Assembly (NCBI GenBank): GCA_040007395.1
Contig: JBDTVG010000136.1
Location: 21,231 to 85,230 of the forward strand
Origin: DATGFK01 sp040007395
Lineage (GTDB): Bacteria > Chloroflexota > Anaerolineae > Aggregatilineales > UBA2796
DNA: 64,000 nucleotides
Reading direction: 5' to 3'
Position 1 is the stretch's first letter; every line of letters starts with the position of its first letter. The notes under the pieces were generated by a model, which worked only from the letters and a program-made list of their open reading frames with translations, searched no databases and was not told the DNA's origin. Positions 26,255 to 33,851 of this stretch are shown in pieces. A program made the position numbers and the translations under genes.

Positions 26255-26302
26255 AAAAAGGGCGGGCGTTAAGCAGCCCCTCAACTGCTCAACACCCGCC
26301 CT
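26255..26302 (-). terminator. Rho-independent terminator of a lost glnA
   Basis: AGGGCGGGCGTT (26259-26270) pairs with AACACCCGCCCT (26291-26302), with one G-T pair; an inner GCAG/CTGC pair tightens the loop. Read on the minus strand the stem is followed by five T residues (the A-run 26255-26259). It lies 24 bases after the stop of the glutamine synthetase remnant, so it is that gene's original terminator. Confidence 0.8.
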
Positions 26303-26325
26303 AACAGGAGGAAACTGGTAGTCGT

Positions 26326-26412
26326 CTATGCGTCGAAGTACAGGTCGAACTCGTAGGGATGCGGGCGCATGGCTATCGCATCCGACTCGTTGACCTTCTG
26401 TGCAAACTCACA
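26326..26412 (-). pseudogene. 3' remnant of a glutamine synthetase gene
   Basis: The last 28 codons before the stop read CEFAQKVNESDAIAMRPHPYEFDLYFDA in the protein (positions 26412 down to 26329). The ending 'RPHPYEFxLYFD' is the characteristic C-terminus of type I glutamine synthetase. Upstream of 26412 the homology ends in AT-rich sequence, so everything else of the gene is missing. The intact terminator downstream shows that a real glnA 3' end was left here by a deletion or insertion. The 26413-26552 segment contains no gene. Confidence 0.7.
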
Positions 26413-26552
26413 TGGCAATATGAAAATTGTGAGATTTACCAGAAAGATAAAATTAGTATAAGGTAAGGGGCAACCGCTTTCCTCTGATAACCTATCTGAA
26501 AAAACATGCACTTTTTTAGGCAAAATACTTAATAACTCACGTTACGCACGCC

Positions 26553-27032
26553 TTATTTTAGGCAAACCTGCCCCGTTGAGATCCCGAACCGCCTGCTAAC
26601 AATCAAGCCCAGAATATCAAAGCCTCCCGTCAAGCCGCCCGCCCAAATAATAAGCCCATCAGCGATCCCGGTTGCCACACCGCCAAAGACGGCGATGAGC
26701 AAGAGATCGTGGGTCACGGTGGGCAGCAGCGTGATATTGTCCAGCAACACGGAAAATACGCCGACCCCGACCATACTCAGCAAGATAAATCTGCGCCCCA
26801 GATAGCGATAGCCTAGCAAAAATATGGGGATGTTATAGATAATCGTCTGCAAACCGATAGGCAAATTTAGCAACTGGTTGAGCAGCAGCGCCACCCCGAC
26901 GACTCCACCACTCAGTAACTTTGCCGGAATGATCAGCGCTCTAAAAGTCAGGACATTGATAACTTCGCCTAACACAATGATAAGAATCTGTAGAACGATG
27001 CCAGTAATTTTGCGTGCGTTCAGCCCTGACAT
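26553..27032 (-). pseudogene. C-terminally truncated YitT-family membrane protein
   Basis: The frame gives 159 residues with five hydrophobic helices and the YitT/DUF161 signatures 'IPAKLLSGGVVGVALLLNQL' and 'GGLTGGFDILGLIVSRRFGISTGQV'. Family members are about 280 residues with a further helix and a C-terminal DUF2179 domain. Here the sequence departs right after 'STGQV' and stops three codons later. The break coincides with the AT-rich joint to the glnA stump, so one rearrangement probably removed both the yitT 3' half and the glnA 5' part. It could still make a membrane protein, but I regard it as broken. Confidence 0.75.
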
Positions 27033-27123
27033 ATTCGTTCCTTTTTTACAAGCCCAGAATCACTGTATGTCGTGTTGGAGAAGATAACTACGCATTTCTT
27101 GTTCATATTCAGAGTCGTCTGGA

Positions 27124-28306
27124 TCGGTAGTGCCGTGAGATTATCACATCGGGGGGTAAAAAAGAGGTCGAGGGGTAAGATGGTGGTATGAACAAGAACA
27201 CCCAAACCCAAACACGACCTCTATTGGAAACTCTAGCATGTGTGAATGAGCGTTGCGAATCCTACGGACAAGCGGGTCGCAACAACTTGACGATACGCAA
27301 GATTTACGGAAAAGATGGGATACGCTGTCGAGAGTGTGGAGAGGAGTTTAGCGGGCGGCAGTGGACAGCCTTATGGAATACGAAGGTAAGCGAGGCGAAG
27401 GCGGTGAGCGTGGCAGACCATTTGGCGGAAGGCTGTTCGTTGAAAGCGACAGCGCGGTTAGCCAACGTAAATGCGAGCGTTGTGCGACGGCTGAATCGAA
27501 AACTCGGTCATCATGCCGAAGGGTTTCATGTCGAGCGCGTCCGCAATCTGGAAGTGGTCGCTTTGGAAGCCGATGAGCGACACGGGTATGCGCATGATAA
27601 GGGTCAGCCGATGTGGGAAGCCGAAGTAATTGACCCAGACAGCAAGTTCATCGTGTCCCATGTGCAAAGCCAACGCAATGAAGCAATGATGCGGCGGCTG
27701 TTGGAAGATGCAGCAGGGCGTTTGGTCAATCGCCATCGTTTGGTCTTGTTGACCGACGGGGAAGCAAGTTATGCCAGTTTGTTCCCTGAGATTTTTGGCG
27801 TGGCGTATCGTCCTAGCCGAAATGGGTGTCAGAGCCGTTTTCCCGATGTGCTCTACCGTATCCCACGCACCTTAGCCCATGTTCAGATTGTCAAGCAGCG
27901 CGAAGGCAGCCGTGTTGTACAGGTGGACATTCGCTATACACACAGTTCGCAACGCTGTGTCCAGCAGGTGCTTGACCACTTGGGCTATACCACGCCTCCG
28001 CTATTGAGCCGCGCAACGGCACTGCCCGTCGCATGAGTGCCCACCAAGTCCGTAAATCGCTGGCTTTTTCCCGCCGTCCTGATACCAAACTTGTGCTGGG
28101 CTGGTGGGGGCTAACTGTCTATAACTGGTCGCGACCCCATCGTTCACTACGCTTCCTGTTAGCTGAACCCCTCGGTAAAAAAAGTTTGAACCCCGTACTC
28201 CGGTGATGGCGCTCAGCCTTACCGACCACCTTTGGTCAATTCGTGAACTTGCCCTCACTTAGGTCTTCCCGGTTCCTGGTACGGGATAATCTCATCTCAC
28301 TACCGA
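27124..28306 (+). mobile_element. IS1-like insertion sequence, 1183 bp
   Basis: The element is bounded by 22-bp terminal inverted repeats at 27124-27145 and 28285-28306 that match at 19 of 22 positions (TCGGTAGTGxxxTGAGATTATC). Inside lies one transposase gene, now frameshifted. The flanks (CGTCTGGA on the left, GTCATGCT on the right) do not form a target duplication, so the ends may be slightly different or the locus has been rearranged. It lies 91 bases upstream of the yitT start and probably separated that gene from its promoter. Confidence 0.75.
27188..28262 (+). pseudogene. IS1-like transposase with two frameshifts
   Basis: The N-terminal part (282 codons to 28036) has an InsA-like zinc motif ('CVNERCES...GIRCRECGEEF'), a helix-turn-helix, and the acidic catalytic region ('VVALEADERHGYA', 'LLTDGEASY'). 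Near 27995-28003 the reading frame must shift to continue as 'IEPRNGTARRMSAHQVRKSLAFSRR...GWWGLTVYNWSRPHRSLR'. It must shift again at a run of seven A (28177-28183) to end 'MALSLTDHLWSIRELALT' at the TAG of 28262. With both shifts repaired the protein would be about 358 residues. The element therefore cannot make full-length transposase unless slippage occurs. Confidence 0.8.
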
Positions 28307-28692
28307 GTCATGCTACTGTGCATTTTTCTATACTGCCTTTAGTACTCGTAACCGCCGTGATTATTATGTTTCTTAGCATAAGAGCATTACTTATCGGGGG
28401 AGAAAACAGTACGGGGTTATTGGGTTAGTTGTTTGGTTTTGAATTTCATAAGTCTAATTTCTTTTCTTCTTGAACCAGTAGTCAATCAAGCATTTCCTGA
28501 GTCAGTATGGCAATTTTTGGCGACAGGTATGTAAGCTTTTTAGGCATGGGATTTTGGCTACCTGTTTTTAGTATCCTCGGTTCAATCTTTTGGGCTTTCT
28601 TAGGATTGAGATCGCCTACACCGCGCAGTCGCCCCTATACAAACCCTACAGAAAACAAAACATAATGCCTAGGGCAAAGCGTTTCTGAGTAG
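28307..28692. other. Region beside the IS element with fragmentary membrane-like ORFs
   Basis: Directly after the right IS end, plus-strand codons at about 28318-28428 read as one hydrophobic helix followed by a polar tail ('ILPLVLVTAVIIMFLSIRALLIGGENSTGLLG'). No start is available on this side of the IS, so this may be the 3' end of a gene cut off by the insertion. A second small frame at 28507-28665 is listed separately. The rest shows nothing recognisable. Confidence 0.35.
28507..28665 (+). CDS. Possible small membrane protein, 52 residues
   Basis: The ATG at 28507 opens a 52-codon frame: a 10-residue start, a hydrophobic stretch from about 11 to 34 with several Phe/Trp/Gly, then a polar basic tail 'RSPTPRSRPYTNPTENKT'. 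The hydrophobic-then-positive layout looks like a one-helix membrane protein rather than chance. The upstream ribosome site is weak (CCTGAG). No family is recognised. It is convergent with the XRE gene. Confidence 0.3.
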   Translation: MAIFGDRYVSFLGMGFWLPVFSILGSIFWAFLGLRSPTPRSRPYTNPTENKT

Positions 28693-29043
28693 TTACTTCT
28701 CACTCTGCCGCAACCGTTGCGCGATCATCTCAAGCACCGCAGCATTATCGCCAGCAGCATACGCATCGATCAATTTGCTCTCTTCGGCGGTAAGCGTATC
28801 GCCATAACTGCCGCGTGGATGGTCAGTTAATCCCAACAAATAATCGGTACTTACATCCAGTTGTTCAGCCATTGCTTTTAGATACTTCGCTGATGGATCG
28901 GTTTGCCCATTCTCGTATTTATTGACCTGCGCTTCGCCTAACCCACAGCGGCGGGCAAGCTCACGCTGCGACCAACCATATCGTTCGCGCCACATACGTA
29001 AGCGTTCTGCGTTCAAAGCAGTTTTGTGATCTTCGACTTTCAC
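28693..29043 (-). CDS. XRE-family helix-turn-helix regulator
   Basis: A 116-residue DNA-binding protein. Residues 12-70 form a Cro/C1-type domain ('LRMWRERYGWSQRELARRCGLGEAQVNKYENGQTDPSAKYLKAMAEQLDVSTDYLLG'), and the rest is a short acidic tail, possibly for dimerisation. The start is GTG at 29043. It follows three bases after the stop of a 60-codon frame and lies in the accessory region next to small unknown genes, which suggests a control gene of a mobile or toxin-antitoxin-like unit. Its operator was not identified. Confidence 0.85.
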   Translation of the reverse strand: MKVEDHKTALNAERLRMWRERYGWSQRELARRCGLGEAQVNKYENGQTDPSAKYLKAMAEQLDVSTDYLLGLTDHPRGSYGDTLTAEESKLIDAYAAGDNAAVLEMIAQRLRQSEK

Positions 29044-29046
29044 AGG

Positions 29047-29229
29047 TTAACTCGCCTGATCCATTTTGTAGTTGACAAACATCTCATTTGGATTTAAGAT
29101 TGTCTGTAATTTGATGCAATACGCATCAATAAAAATAGCACGGCGGGGCCGCTGAAACGGCTGATCCGCCGCTAGGATAGAAAGGCTATCCCTATGCACA
29201 GTGTACCGCAGTGTCCAACGTTTTTGCAT
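29047..29229 (-). CDS. Hypothetical 60-residue protein upstream of the XRE gene
   Basis: The frame from ATG 29229 to TAA 29047 is followed three bases later by the GTG of the XRE regulator, tight spacing that speaks for a real operon partner. The product is basic ('MQKRWTLRYTVHRDSLSILA...') with a plausible small globular pattern, but no motif is recognised. A GGA immediately precedes the ATG, which is too close for a good ribosome site. Its 5' end overlaps by 36 bases the divergent frame 29194-29490, so at least one of the two starts is misplaced. Confidence 0.4.
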   Translation of the reverse strand: MQKRWTLRYTVHRDSLSILAADQPFQRPRRAIFIDAYCIKLQTILNPNEMFVNYKMDQAS

Positions 29230-29490
29230 TCCTTTTTTTTGCCCTTCCCTCTGCTTGCCGCACCACCCATCCTCAAATGTTTGCCCGCGCCTCGTATCGC
29301 TGGATTGTTGGCTGCCCCTGTCGAAGCATCGCGTGTCGAAGTGATCGTTGATAGACCGCTGACAGTAGAAGAAATTCTACAGGAAATGGGACCGATCCGT
29401 AGCCTTGACGAGATGAACGCTGAAATCGCCGTCATAGTCGATGACGCGATCCAGTATCTCAGCCGTCTTCGCGGCGGGTGGCAATCATGA
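29194..29490 (+). CDS. Hypothetical protein, start uncertain
   Basis: The frame encodes up to 98 residues. The first 45 are proline- and leucine-rich and may not be translated. The remaining part ('VIVDRPLTVEEILQEMGPIRSLDEMNAEIAVIVDDAIQYLSRLRGG') looks like a genuine helical, acidic small protein. Its TGA overlaps the next gene's ATG (ATGA, 29487-29490), so the two are coupled. A later start, for example GTG near 29341, would avoid overlap with the divergent small gene. The family is not recognised. Confidence 0.5.
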   Translation: MHSVPQCPTFLHSFFLPFPLLAAPPILKCLPAPRIAGLLAAPVEASRVEVIVDRPLTVEEILQEMGPIRSLDEMNAEIAVIVDDAIQYLSRLRGGWQS

Positions 29491-29813
29491 GCAATATCAA
29501 TAGTCTAGTGCCTGTCCCGGAGTCAGAATCGGAATTATACGCGCATATTCAGCAAGCCATTGAGGAGACTCATGCGGCGGTTGAGGAGGCACTTGGCTTT
29601 ATCGAGCGTCAAGAGGATGGCCCGTTCACCATGACCGTTGCCCTAAAAGACATCGACTTGCAGGTAGACGCTATCGCCACCGAAGCGGCTTGCCTGATGG
29701 GAACTGTCGAGTCGCTGCAAGCTGTTGCCGCGAAATTGCGTGACCAGCGCGACGAAGCCATCCATCAGCGCGATCTGTTGCTAGCGCTAATTCACAGAAA
29801 AAAGCGTCGATAG
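29487..29813 (+). CDS. Hypothetical helical protein
   Basis: A 108-residue, acidic and strongly helical protein ('ELYAHIQQAIEETHAAVEEALGFIE...LVAAKLRDQRDEAIHQRDLLLALIHRKKRR') with coiled-coil-like heptads in the last 45 residues and a basic C-terminus. The ATG at 29487 overlaps the stop of the preceding gene. The pair could be a small regulatory or phage-related unit controlled by the divergent XRE gene, but this is only context. Confidence 0.6.
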   Translation: MSNINSLVPVPESESELYAHIQQAIEETHAAVEEALGFIERQEDGPFTMTVALKDIDLQVDAIATEAACLMGTVESLQAVAAKLRDQRDEAIHQRDLLLALIHRKKRR

Positions 29814-29935
29814 AGTTGGGGTTGAGAAGCATTAAAGCTATCTATTCTGATTTTGTATCTATCTTGCCCTCATTACGTAGTCGAAAAGGATTTAGGTTTA
29901 TAATCCTGAACAGACGATTTGATGAGGGCTTGTGT

Positions 29936-31030
29936 GTGTCATTACGCCATTGGATGATAACTAGTTTTCTGGGTGGACTGCTACTAGCAGGCTGCGGATC
30001 TATCCCCGGTCAGGTGCCAGCAACGTTGATTCCTGCTGAAACCCCCGGCCCACTGCAAAAGGTCGCCTATTACTGGGATATGGGGATCAGCGTCAAGTAC
30101 CCTAACGATTGGGTCGATCCGCAGTTCGACAGCGGGCAGATGATCTTGGCACGTTCGGTTGAAGCAGCTAGCGATGCGACTGTAACCAAGCCGTTGGTGT
30201 CATTCGGCTTGGTAGATGTACAGAAGCTCGGTTTGCCCAACACCGCCAAGCTGCAAGATATTCTTTCCGCCCTCGCTGTCGGGCCAGATGTACAAGTTAG
30301 AGAAGCGAATGCCGTGTATGTAGCGGGGCTAGATGCTGCTTACATGGCACTGACCGATACGAAAACGCTGGTGAACGGTTTTGCTCTGACTTTTCGGCTA
30401 CCCGATGGTCGCGTGGGATCGATGATCGCGATTGCCCCGACAACCATCTGGGCTTATGATTTCCCAACTTTCGAGGCGATCCGCCAAAGTACCCGGTTGA
30501 TCAAGCCTACCGAATTTGTTGCACCAGTACCCGGCACTGAAACAGCGGTCTACCCCACAGGCGGCATCACCTTTACGCAGCCCAAAGGCTGGACAGCGCG
30601 AGATTTCATGGGAGCACGGCTGTACCATGAAGCCAACCTGCCCGAATATGTCGATAACAGCGGGTTCGCCAATGGTCCCCACCTGACCATCGCCGCTAAA
30701 AGTTTGCCGCAGAATTTATCTGTCCGTGACGCGATGACCCAGACGATTAGCATGTTGCCCTCCGATAAGGTCAGCGATATTACGGTGGGCAGTCAGCCCG
30801 CCGTGCAGATCGCTTCCAGCGATGCCGCTACCGGGCAAGCTATAACGTTTGTGGGCTTTACCTCCACCGATAGAACCGTCCTGATGATATTTCGCTGGAC
30901 AACGCCGGGGATTCTGGCAGAAGTTGCGCGTCCTGCCTTCGACGCGCTCTTGAACTCGGTGCGGTTCGGGCCAATTGTCGCGCCATTGCAATTGCGTCCG
31001 CAGGTCGCTGCAACGCCCACTCCTCACTAA
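29936..31030 (+). CDS. Lipoprotein of unknown function
   Basis: The protein begins with a typical lipoprotein signal: MSLRHW, a hydrophobic core and the lipobox LLAGC (cysteine at residue 20 from the GTG at 29936). I choose this GTG because GAGGG precedes it by seven bases and it supplies the basic n-region; the ATG at 29954 is an alternative. The mature part (about 345 residues) contains two similar halves, each beginning like 'ISVKYPNDWVDPQFDSGQMIL' and 'ITFTQPKGWTARDFMGARLY'. This resembles a duplicated PsbP/Mog1-like fold seen in exported proteins that contain 'YPxxW' strands. Function is unknown. Confidence 0.75.
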   Translation: MSLRHWMITSFLGGLLLAGCGSIPGQVPATLIPAETPGPLQKVAYYWDMGISVKYPNDWVDPQFDSGQMILARSVEAASDATVTKPLVSFGLVDVQKLGLPNTAKLQDILSALAVGPDVQVREANAVYVAGLDAAYMALTDTKTLVNGFALTFRLPDGRVGSMIAIAPTTIWAYDFPTFEAIRQSTRLIKPTEFVAPVPGTETAVYPTGGITFTQPKGWTARDFMGARLYHEANLPEYVDNSGFANGPHLTIAAKSLPQNLSVRDAMTQTISMLPSDKVSDITVGSQPAVQIASSDAATGQAITFVGFTSTDRTVLMIFRWTTPGILAEVARPAFDALLNSVRFGPIVAPLQLRPQVAATPTPH

Positions 31031-31038
31031 TAGTACAC

Positions 31039-31076
31039 AAAAAATTCCCCGCTTTCGACCTATCGGAAGCGGGGAA
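31039..31076 (-). terminator. Rho-independent terminator of the dps gene
   Basis: TTCCCCGCTT (31045-31054) and AAGCGGGGAA (31067-31076) form a perfect 10-bp stem with a 12-base loop. On the minus strand six T residues follow (31044-31039), the canonical form, so it serves the dps gene that ends at 31133. On the plus strand it may also stop the lipoprotein transcript that ends at 31030, although no T-run follows in that direction. Confidence 0.85.
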
Positions 31077-31132
31077 AGACAATCTAATAAGCGTACTTTG
31101 CGTAACACCAAGCGCACGATACGGCAAACGCC

Positions 31133-31666
31133 TTAAGCAGACTCTAGGCTGCTCACCTGAAGGATCATGCGAAGCATCCAAGCCATCTTGTGATGTTTGG
31201 CGCTGATGTCTTGCAGCATGTTCGAGGTCACTGCATCATCATCTTTTTCGTCGGTAGTTTTAATATCGGCGTGCAGAAACTCCATGATGCTCTCGTGATC
31301 GTTTACCAGATTCTCGATCATGCGTCGCGTATCGGGGATTTTTTCGTCTTCGTCCTCTGACAGTCGCGAATGACTCTTGAACCACGCCAATGTCCCGGCG
31401 GCCTGTCCACCCAATTTGAGTGCTTGTTCTGCGATCTCGTCTACAATGTCTGCAAGAATCTCATAGTGTTCGTCGAGCAATTCGTGAATGTCGTGAAATT
31501 CCGGCCCTTCAACATTCCAGTGGTAGAACTTGGTTTTGGTCAGGATGACATAGTGATCGGCGGTCTGCTGGTTAAGTAGCCCGATCACATGCTTACGGGC
31601 ATCCTCAGTCATCCCATTACGCATCGGTAGCAAGCTCTGAATTGTCTTTTTGCGCTCTTTAGCCAT
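31133..31666 (-). CDS. dps: Dps-like ferritin (DNA-protection/iron-storage protein)
   Basis: A 177-residue four-helix protein of the Dps family, which binds and oxidises ferrous iron at dimer interfaces and protects DNA from peroxide damage. The signature 'TKFYHWNVEGPEFHDIHELLDEHYEILADIVDEIAEQALKLGG' carries the ferroxidase H, D and E residues. An N-terminal basic stretch (MAKERKKTIQ) could bind DNA. I place the start at 31666, where GGAGG lies six bases upstream; an in-frame codon at 31735 has no support. A strong terminator follows the gene. No OxyR/PerR-like site was seen. Confidence 0.9.
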   Translation of the reverse strand: MAKERKKTIQSLLPMRNGMTEDARKHVIGLLNQQTADHYVILTKTKFYHWNVEGPEFHDIHELLDEHYEILADIVDEIAEQALKLGGQAAGTLAWFKSHSRLSEDEDEKIPDTRRMIENLVNDHESIMEFLHADIKTTDEKDDDAVTSNMLQDISAKHHKMAWMLRMILQVSSLESA

Positions 31667-31778
31667 TGGAGTCCTCCATAAACAAACCACATGACAGCCC
31701 GATAGAAGCGTAACGCCCCTCACGGTCAATCGCAAGCCTCAACCTCTATAAAAAAAGTAAATAGTATTCCACTGGTGA

Positions 31779-32155
31779 TTAGCCACAAGTACCATTAGGT
31801 CTGGGAAAAGGGTTGGCACGAACAAAAGGAAGGGTGGCAGTCGTTGGGAGAACAGCAGCGCTGCCAGCTAGCGGCAGGTACAGGCCATCAAAATCGCAAA
31901 GGGTGCCGGGCTTGGTGCCCAAAGCACGGAGCCAATGCAGAGCAGCAGGTTGCTAGGTTTGGTCGAGATGGTATAGGAAAGCGGCGGCGGTCAAGACCAT
32001 CAAAAAGACACGGCGCAAATGTTCGAGGGTATGAACGCGGAGGGCTTCGACATCCAAGCCAGCTTCTTGGTCAAGGCGGTAGGTAGGCTCAATAGCGGGC
32101 GGTACCGCCAAGTGACAAAAATAGCTTGGGCAGCAGCGGCGGTGGTAATGGGGCT
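31779..32155 (-). pseudogene. C-terminal transposase remnant (IS4-like DDE type)
   Basis: On the minus strand from about 32155 the codons read 'NSPITTAAAAQAIFVTWRYRP', then after a frameshift near 32090 'AIEPTYRLDQEAGLDVEALRVHTLEHLRRVFLMV...', an in-frame TAG after 'YHLDQT', and on to a TAA at 31779. The pattern 'W-R-I-E-x-T-x-R-x-x-Q-E-A-G-L-D-V-E' is the C-terminal catalytic-glutamate region of IS4-like transposases. The N-terminal part is absent: the sequence changes at about 32155 into the SWIM-protein remnant. It is therefore a scar left by a deletion, not an intact insertion. Confidence 0.65.
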
Positions 32156-32542
32156 GTTATCCATCATTTCGATGTTCTCACGGGAATATATCTGCACGAA
32201 CAAGAATGGAATGACGCTTGGGACATGCTGGATCAGCATCTCGCCATGCAATCGTCACGCAAGGTTTTGTATCATTCACAACTTGACCTTGATGTTGCGA
32301 AACGTTCTGAATCGGCACGTCCTCTGAAAGCTATCCCCGTCTATATCAAATATGCCCGTTGGCATATTGCTCAGCGTGATCGAAAACACTATCAAATTGC
32401 CGTCGGCTTTCTATCCAATGTGCGCGAGCTTTATCGACAATTGGGAAACGACTCCGCATGGCTAAAGTTGATTGCGGAACTACGAACTGAGTTTGGTACA
32501 TTACGGGCGTTACAGGATGAGATCAAAAAGGCCGGTTTATAA
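32156..32542 (+). pseudogene. 3' remnant of a SWIM zinc-finger family gene
   Basis: Plus-strand codons from about 32156 ('VIHHFDVLTGIYLHEQEWNDAWDMLDQH') to the TAA at 32542 match the C-terminal TPR-like tail I know from SWIM zinc-finger proteins. There, 'LDLEVAxAxExxRPxxAIxLY...GRGNYxxAxxYLxxVRxLYxxLG' and '...LPALQDELxxAGL' recur; the local text 'YQIAVGFLSNVRELYRQLG' and 'LRALQDEIKKAGL' fits. The SWIM motif and the first 400 or so residues are missing, replaced by the transposase remnant. It lies just upstream of the BREX-like cassette on the same strand. Confidence 0.6.
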
Positions 32543-32796
32543 AAATAAAGGTTGATCACAGATCACGCAATCAACACCAGCACATCGAGCGGTTTCCGTG
32601 TAGCATAGCTATAATTTCCGTTCAATATACGGTCACGGTACGGGGTGACTTCTCACAGGCCTCAGATCAAGGTTAGGGATCTGCACAGATGCGCCACAAA
32701 AAATGCAAATTTGATTGCAAATAGCTATATGGATAGATACCGAAGGCTTGTTATAATTCAAAATGCGAAATAATTGTCTCGGTTAAAGGAATACTT

Positions 32797-33840
32797 ATGC
32801 CTACTGAATCACTGACCGCGGCGCTGCAAACCCTTCGCGAAGATTATATACAAAAGCAAAAGGCGACCCAAAGCCTAATCGCTGCCATCAAAGGAAAATC
32901 AAGCGCTTTTGGCAAAGTTCAGCAGGCCATTAGCGATTATGCTGCTCAGAATGCTAACAGCGATCCAATGCTGGAATCTGTTCAAGAGGCAATTGGTGCC
33001 GCACAAGAAAACGTTAATCCACTGACGACTGTGCTAGGACGAGAGGCCAAATCCCTGACAACGTTTACGGGAGCGCTCAAAGGGGCAATGGATGCCCTGA
33101 GCACACATCCCGTCGATGTAGTTCGGTTAAGCCATCCAGTAGAAGCTCTGAAAACGAGCGACATTCAGGACGAACGGCTTCTTCAGTTGTTGCCAGAACT
33201 GACACACGAATTAGAGGAAGCACAGGAAGCGCTCGGTGTGGTATTTGGTGCCGCACTCCGCGCAGCCTTGACCGCACAGGGAATCGCAGTCACAGGCACA
33301 TCACCCCAATTTGAAGTTGGGCGGTTCGAGATCGCTGCTAATTTTCTGAGCCGTTCGGCATCGATCAGCTATGGCAAAGAAATCGTGGTTAAGCGTGTAC
33401 CGCTGAGCATTGAAGCGATTCTCAAGGCCTATCAGGGTGTTTCTAAAAGCATTACCGGACGCAAAGAGGATGGCGAAGTTTGGATCAGGCAGTTTTATAC
33501 TGCATGGGAATTGGCCCGAGCGAAGCGTAATACAGAGGATAAACGGGCAAACATAGTAGACTGCTACTTCGAGATGGTGCTTCAGCGTCAGGCCAAAACG
33601 TTCTTCACCTCGCCAACAAAAAGCGTATTTGCTGACTATACCCGTGCCCAGTTCGCCTATGATCTTTTTGAGCTTGCCATTCGTCCCCAGCGATCTTATA
33701 ACGGGACGGTGGTATATGCCCACGCTGGCACCCGTTCGCAGACCGATAAGGGGAATATCCGCAGCATGTGGATTGTCGAAGGGGCTGGCCCACATGATGG
33801 TCGGTACATTGGGGATATTGTTTTCGACAAGAACGAATAG
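32797..33840 (+). CDS. Unknown 347-residue protein, first gene of the BREX-like cassette
   Basis: I do not recognise this protein. Residues 1-170 are strongly helical with heptad-like spacing ('LTAALQTLREDYIQKQKATQSLIAAIKG', 'ELTHELEEAQEALGVVFGAALRAAL'), suggesting a coiled-coil or bundle. Residues 175-260 alternate strands and helices and contain many Lys/Arg. The C-terminal 80 residues hold 'FEMVLQRQAKTFFTSPTKSVFADYTRAQFAYDLFEL' and end in a beta-rich 'NIRSMWIVEGAGPHDGRYIGDIVF'. AAAGGA lies six bases before the ATG. The next gene starts 11 bases after the stop, so it belongs to the cassette and is probably an adaptor or sensor for the two ATPases; this is inference. Confidence 0.8.
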   Translation: MPTESLTAALQTLREDYIQKQKATQSLIAAIKGKSSAFGKVQQAISDYAAQNANSDPMLESVQEAIGAAQENVNPLTTVLGREAKSLTTFTGALKGAMDALSTHPVDVVRLSHPVEALKTSDIQDERLLQLLPELTHELEEAQEALGVVFGAALRAALTAQGIAVTGTSPQFEVGRFEIAANFLSRSASISYGKEIVVKRVPLSIEAILKAYQGVSKSITGRKEDGEVWIRQFYTAWELARAKRNTEDKRANIVDCYFEMVLQRQAKTFFTSPTKSVFADYTRAQFAYDLFELAIRPQRSYNGTVVYAHAGTRSQTDKGNIRSMWIVEGAGPHDGRYIGDIVFDKNE

Positions 33841-33851
33841 GAGCATGTAGA

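Noticed and set aside
27061..28320. Target-site duplication of the IS1-like element
   Set aside because: Flanking bases (CGTCTGGA and GTCATGCT) do not match in any register I tried.
31844..32086. 80-codon plus-strand frame
   Set aside because: It is the reverse of the transposase remnant; its Arg/Gly-rich product has no features.
32982..33846. Minus-strand frames of 60 to 181 codons inside the cassette
   Set aside because: All are antisense to the 347-residue gene, which has better start, spacing and composition.
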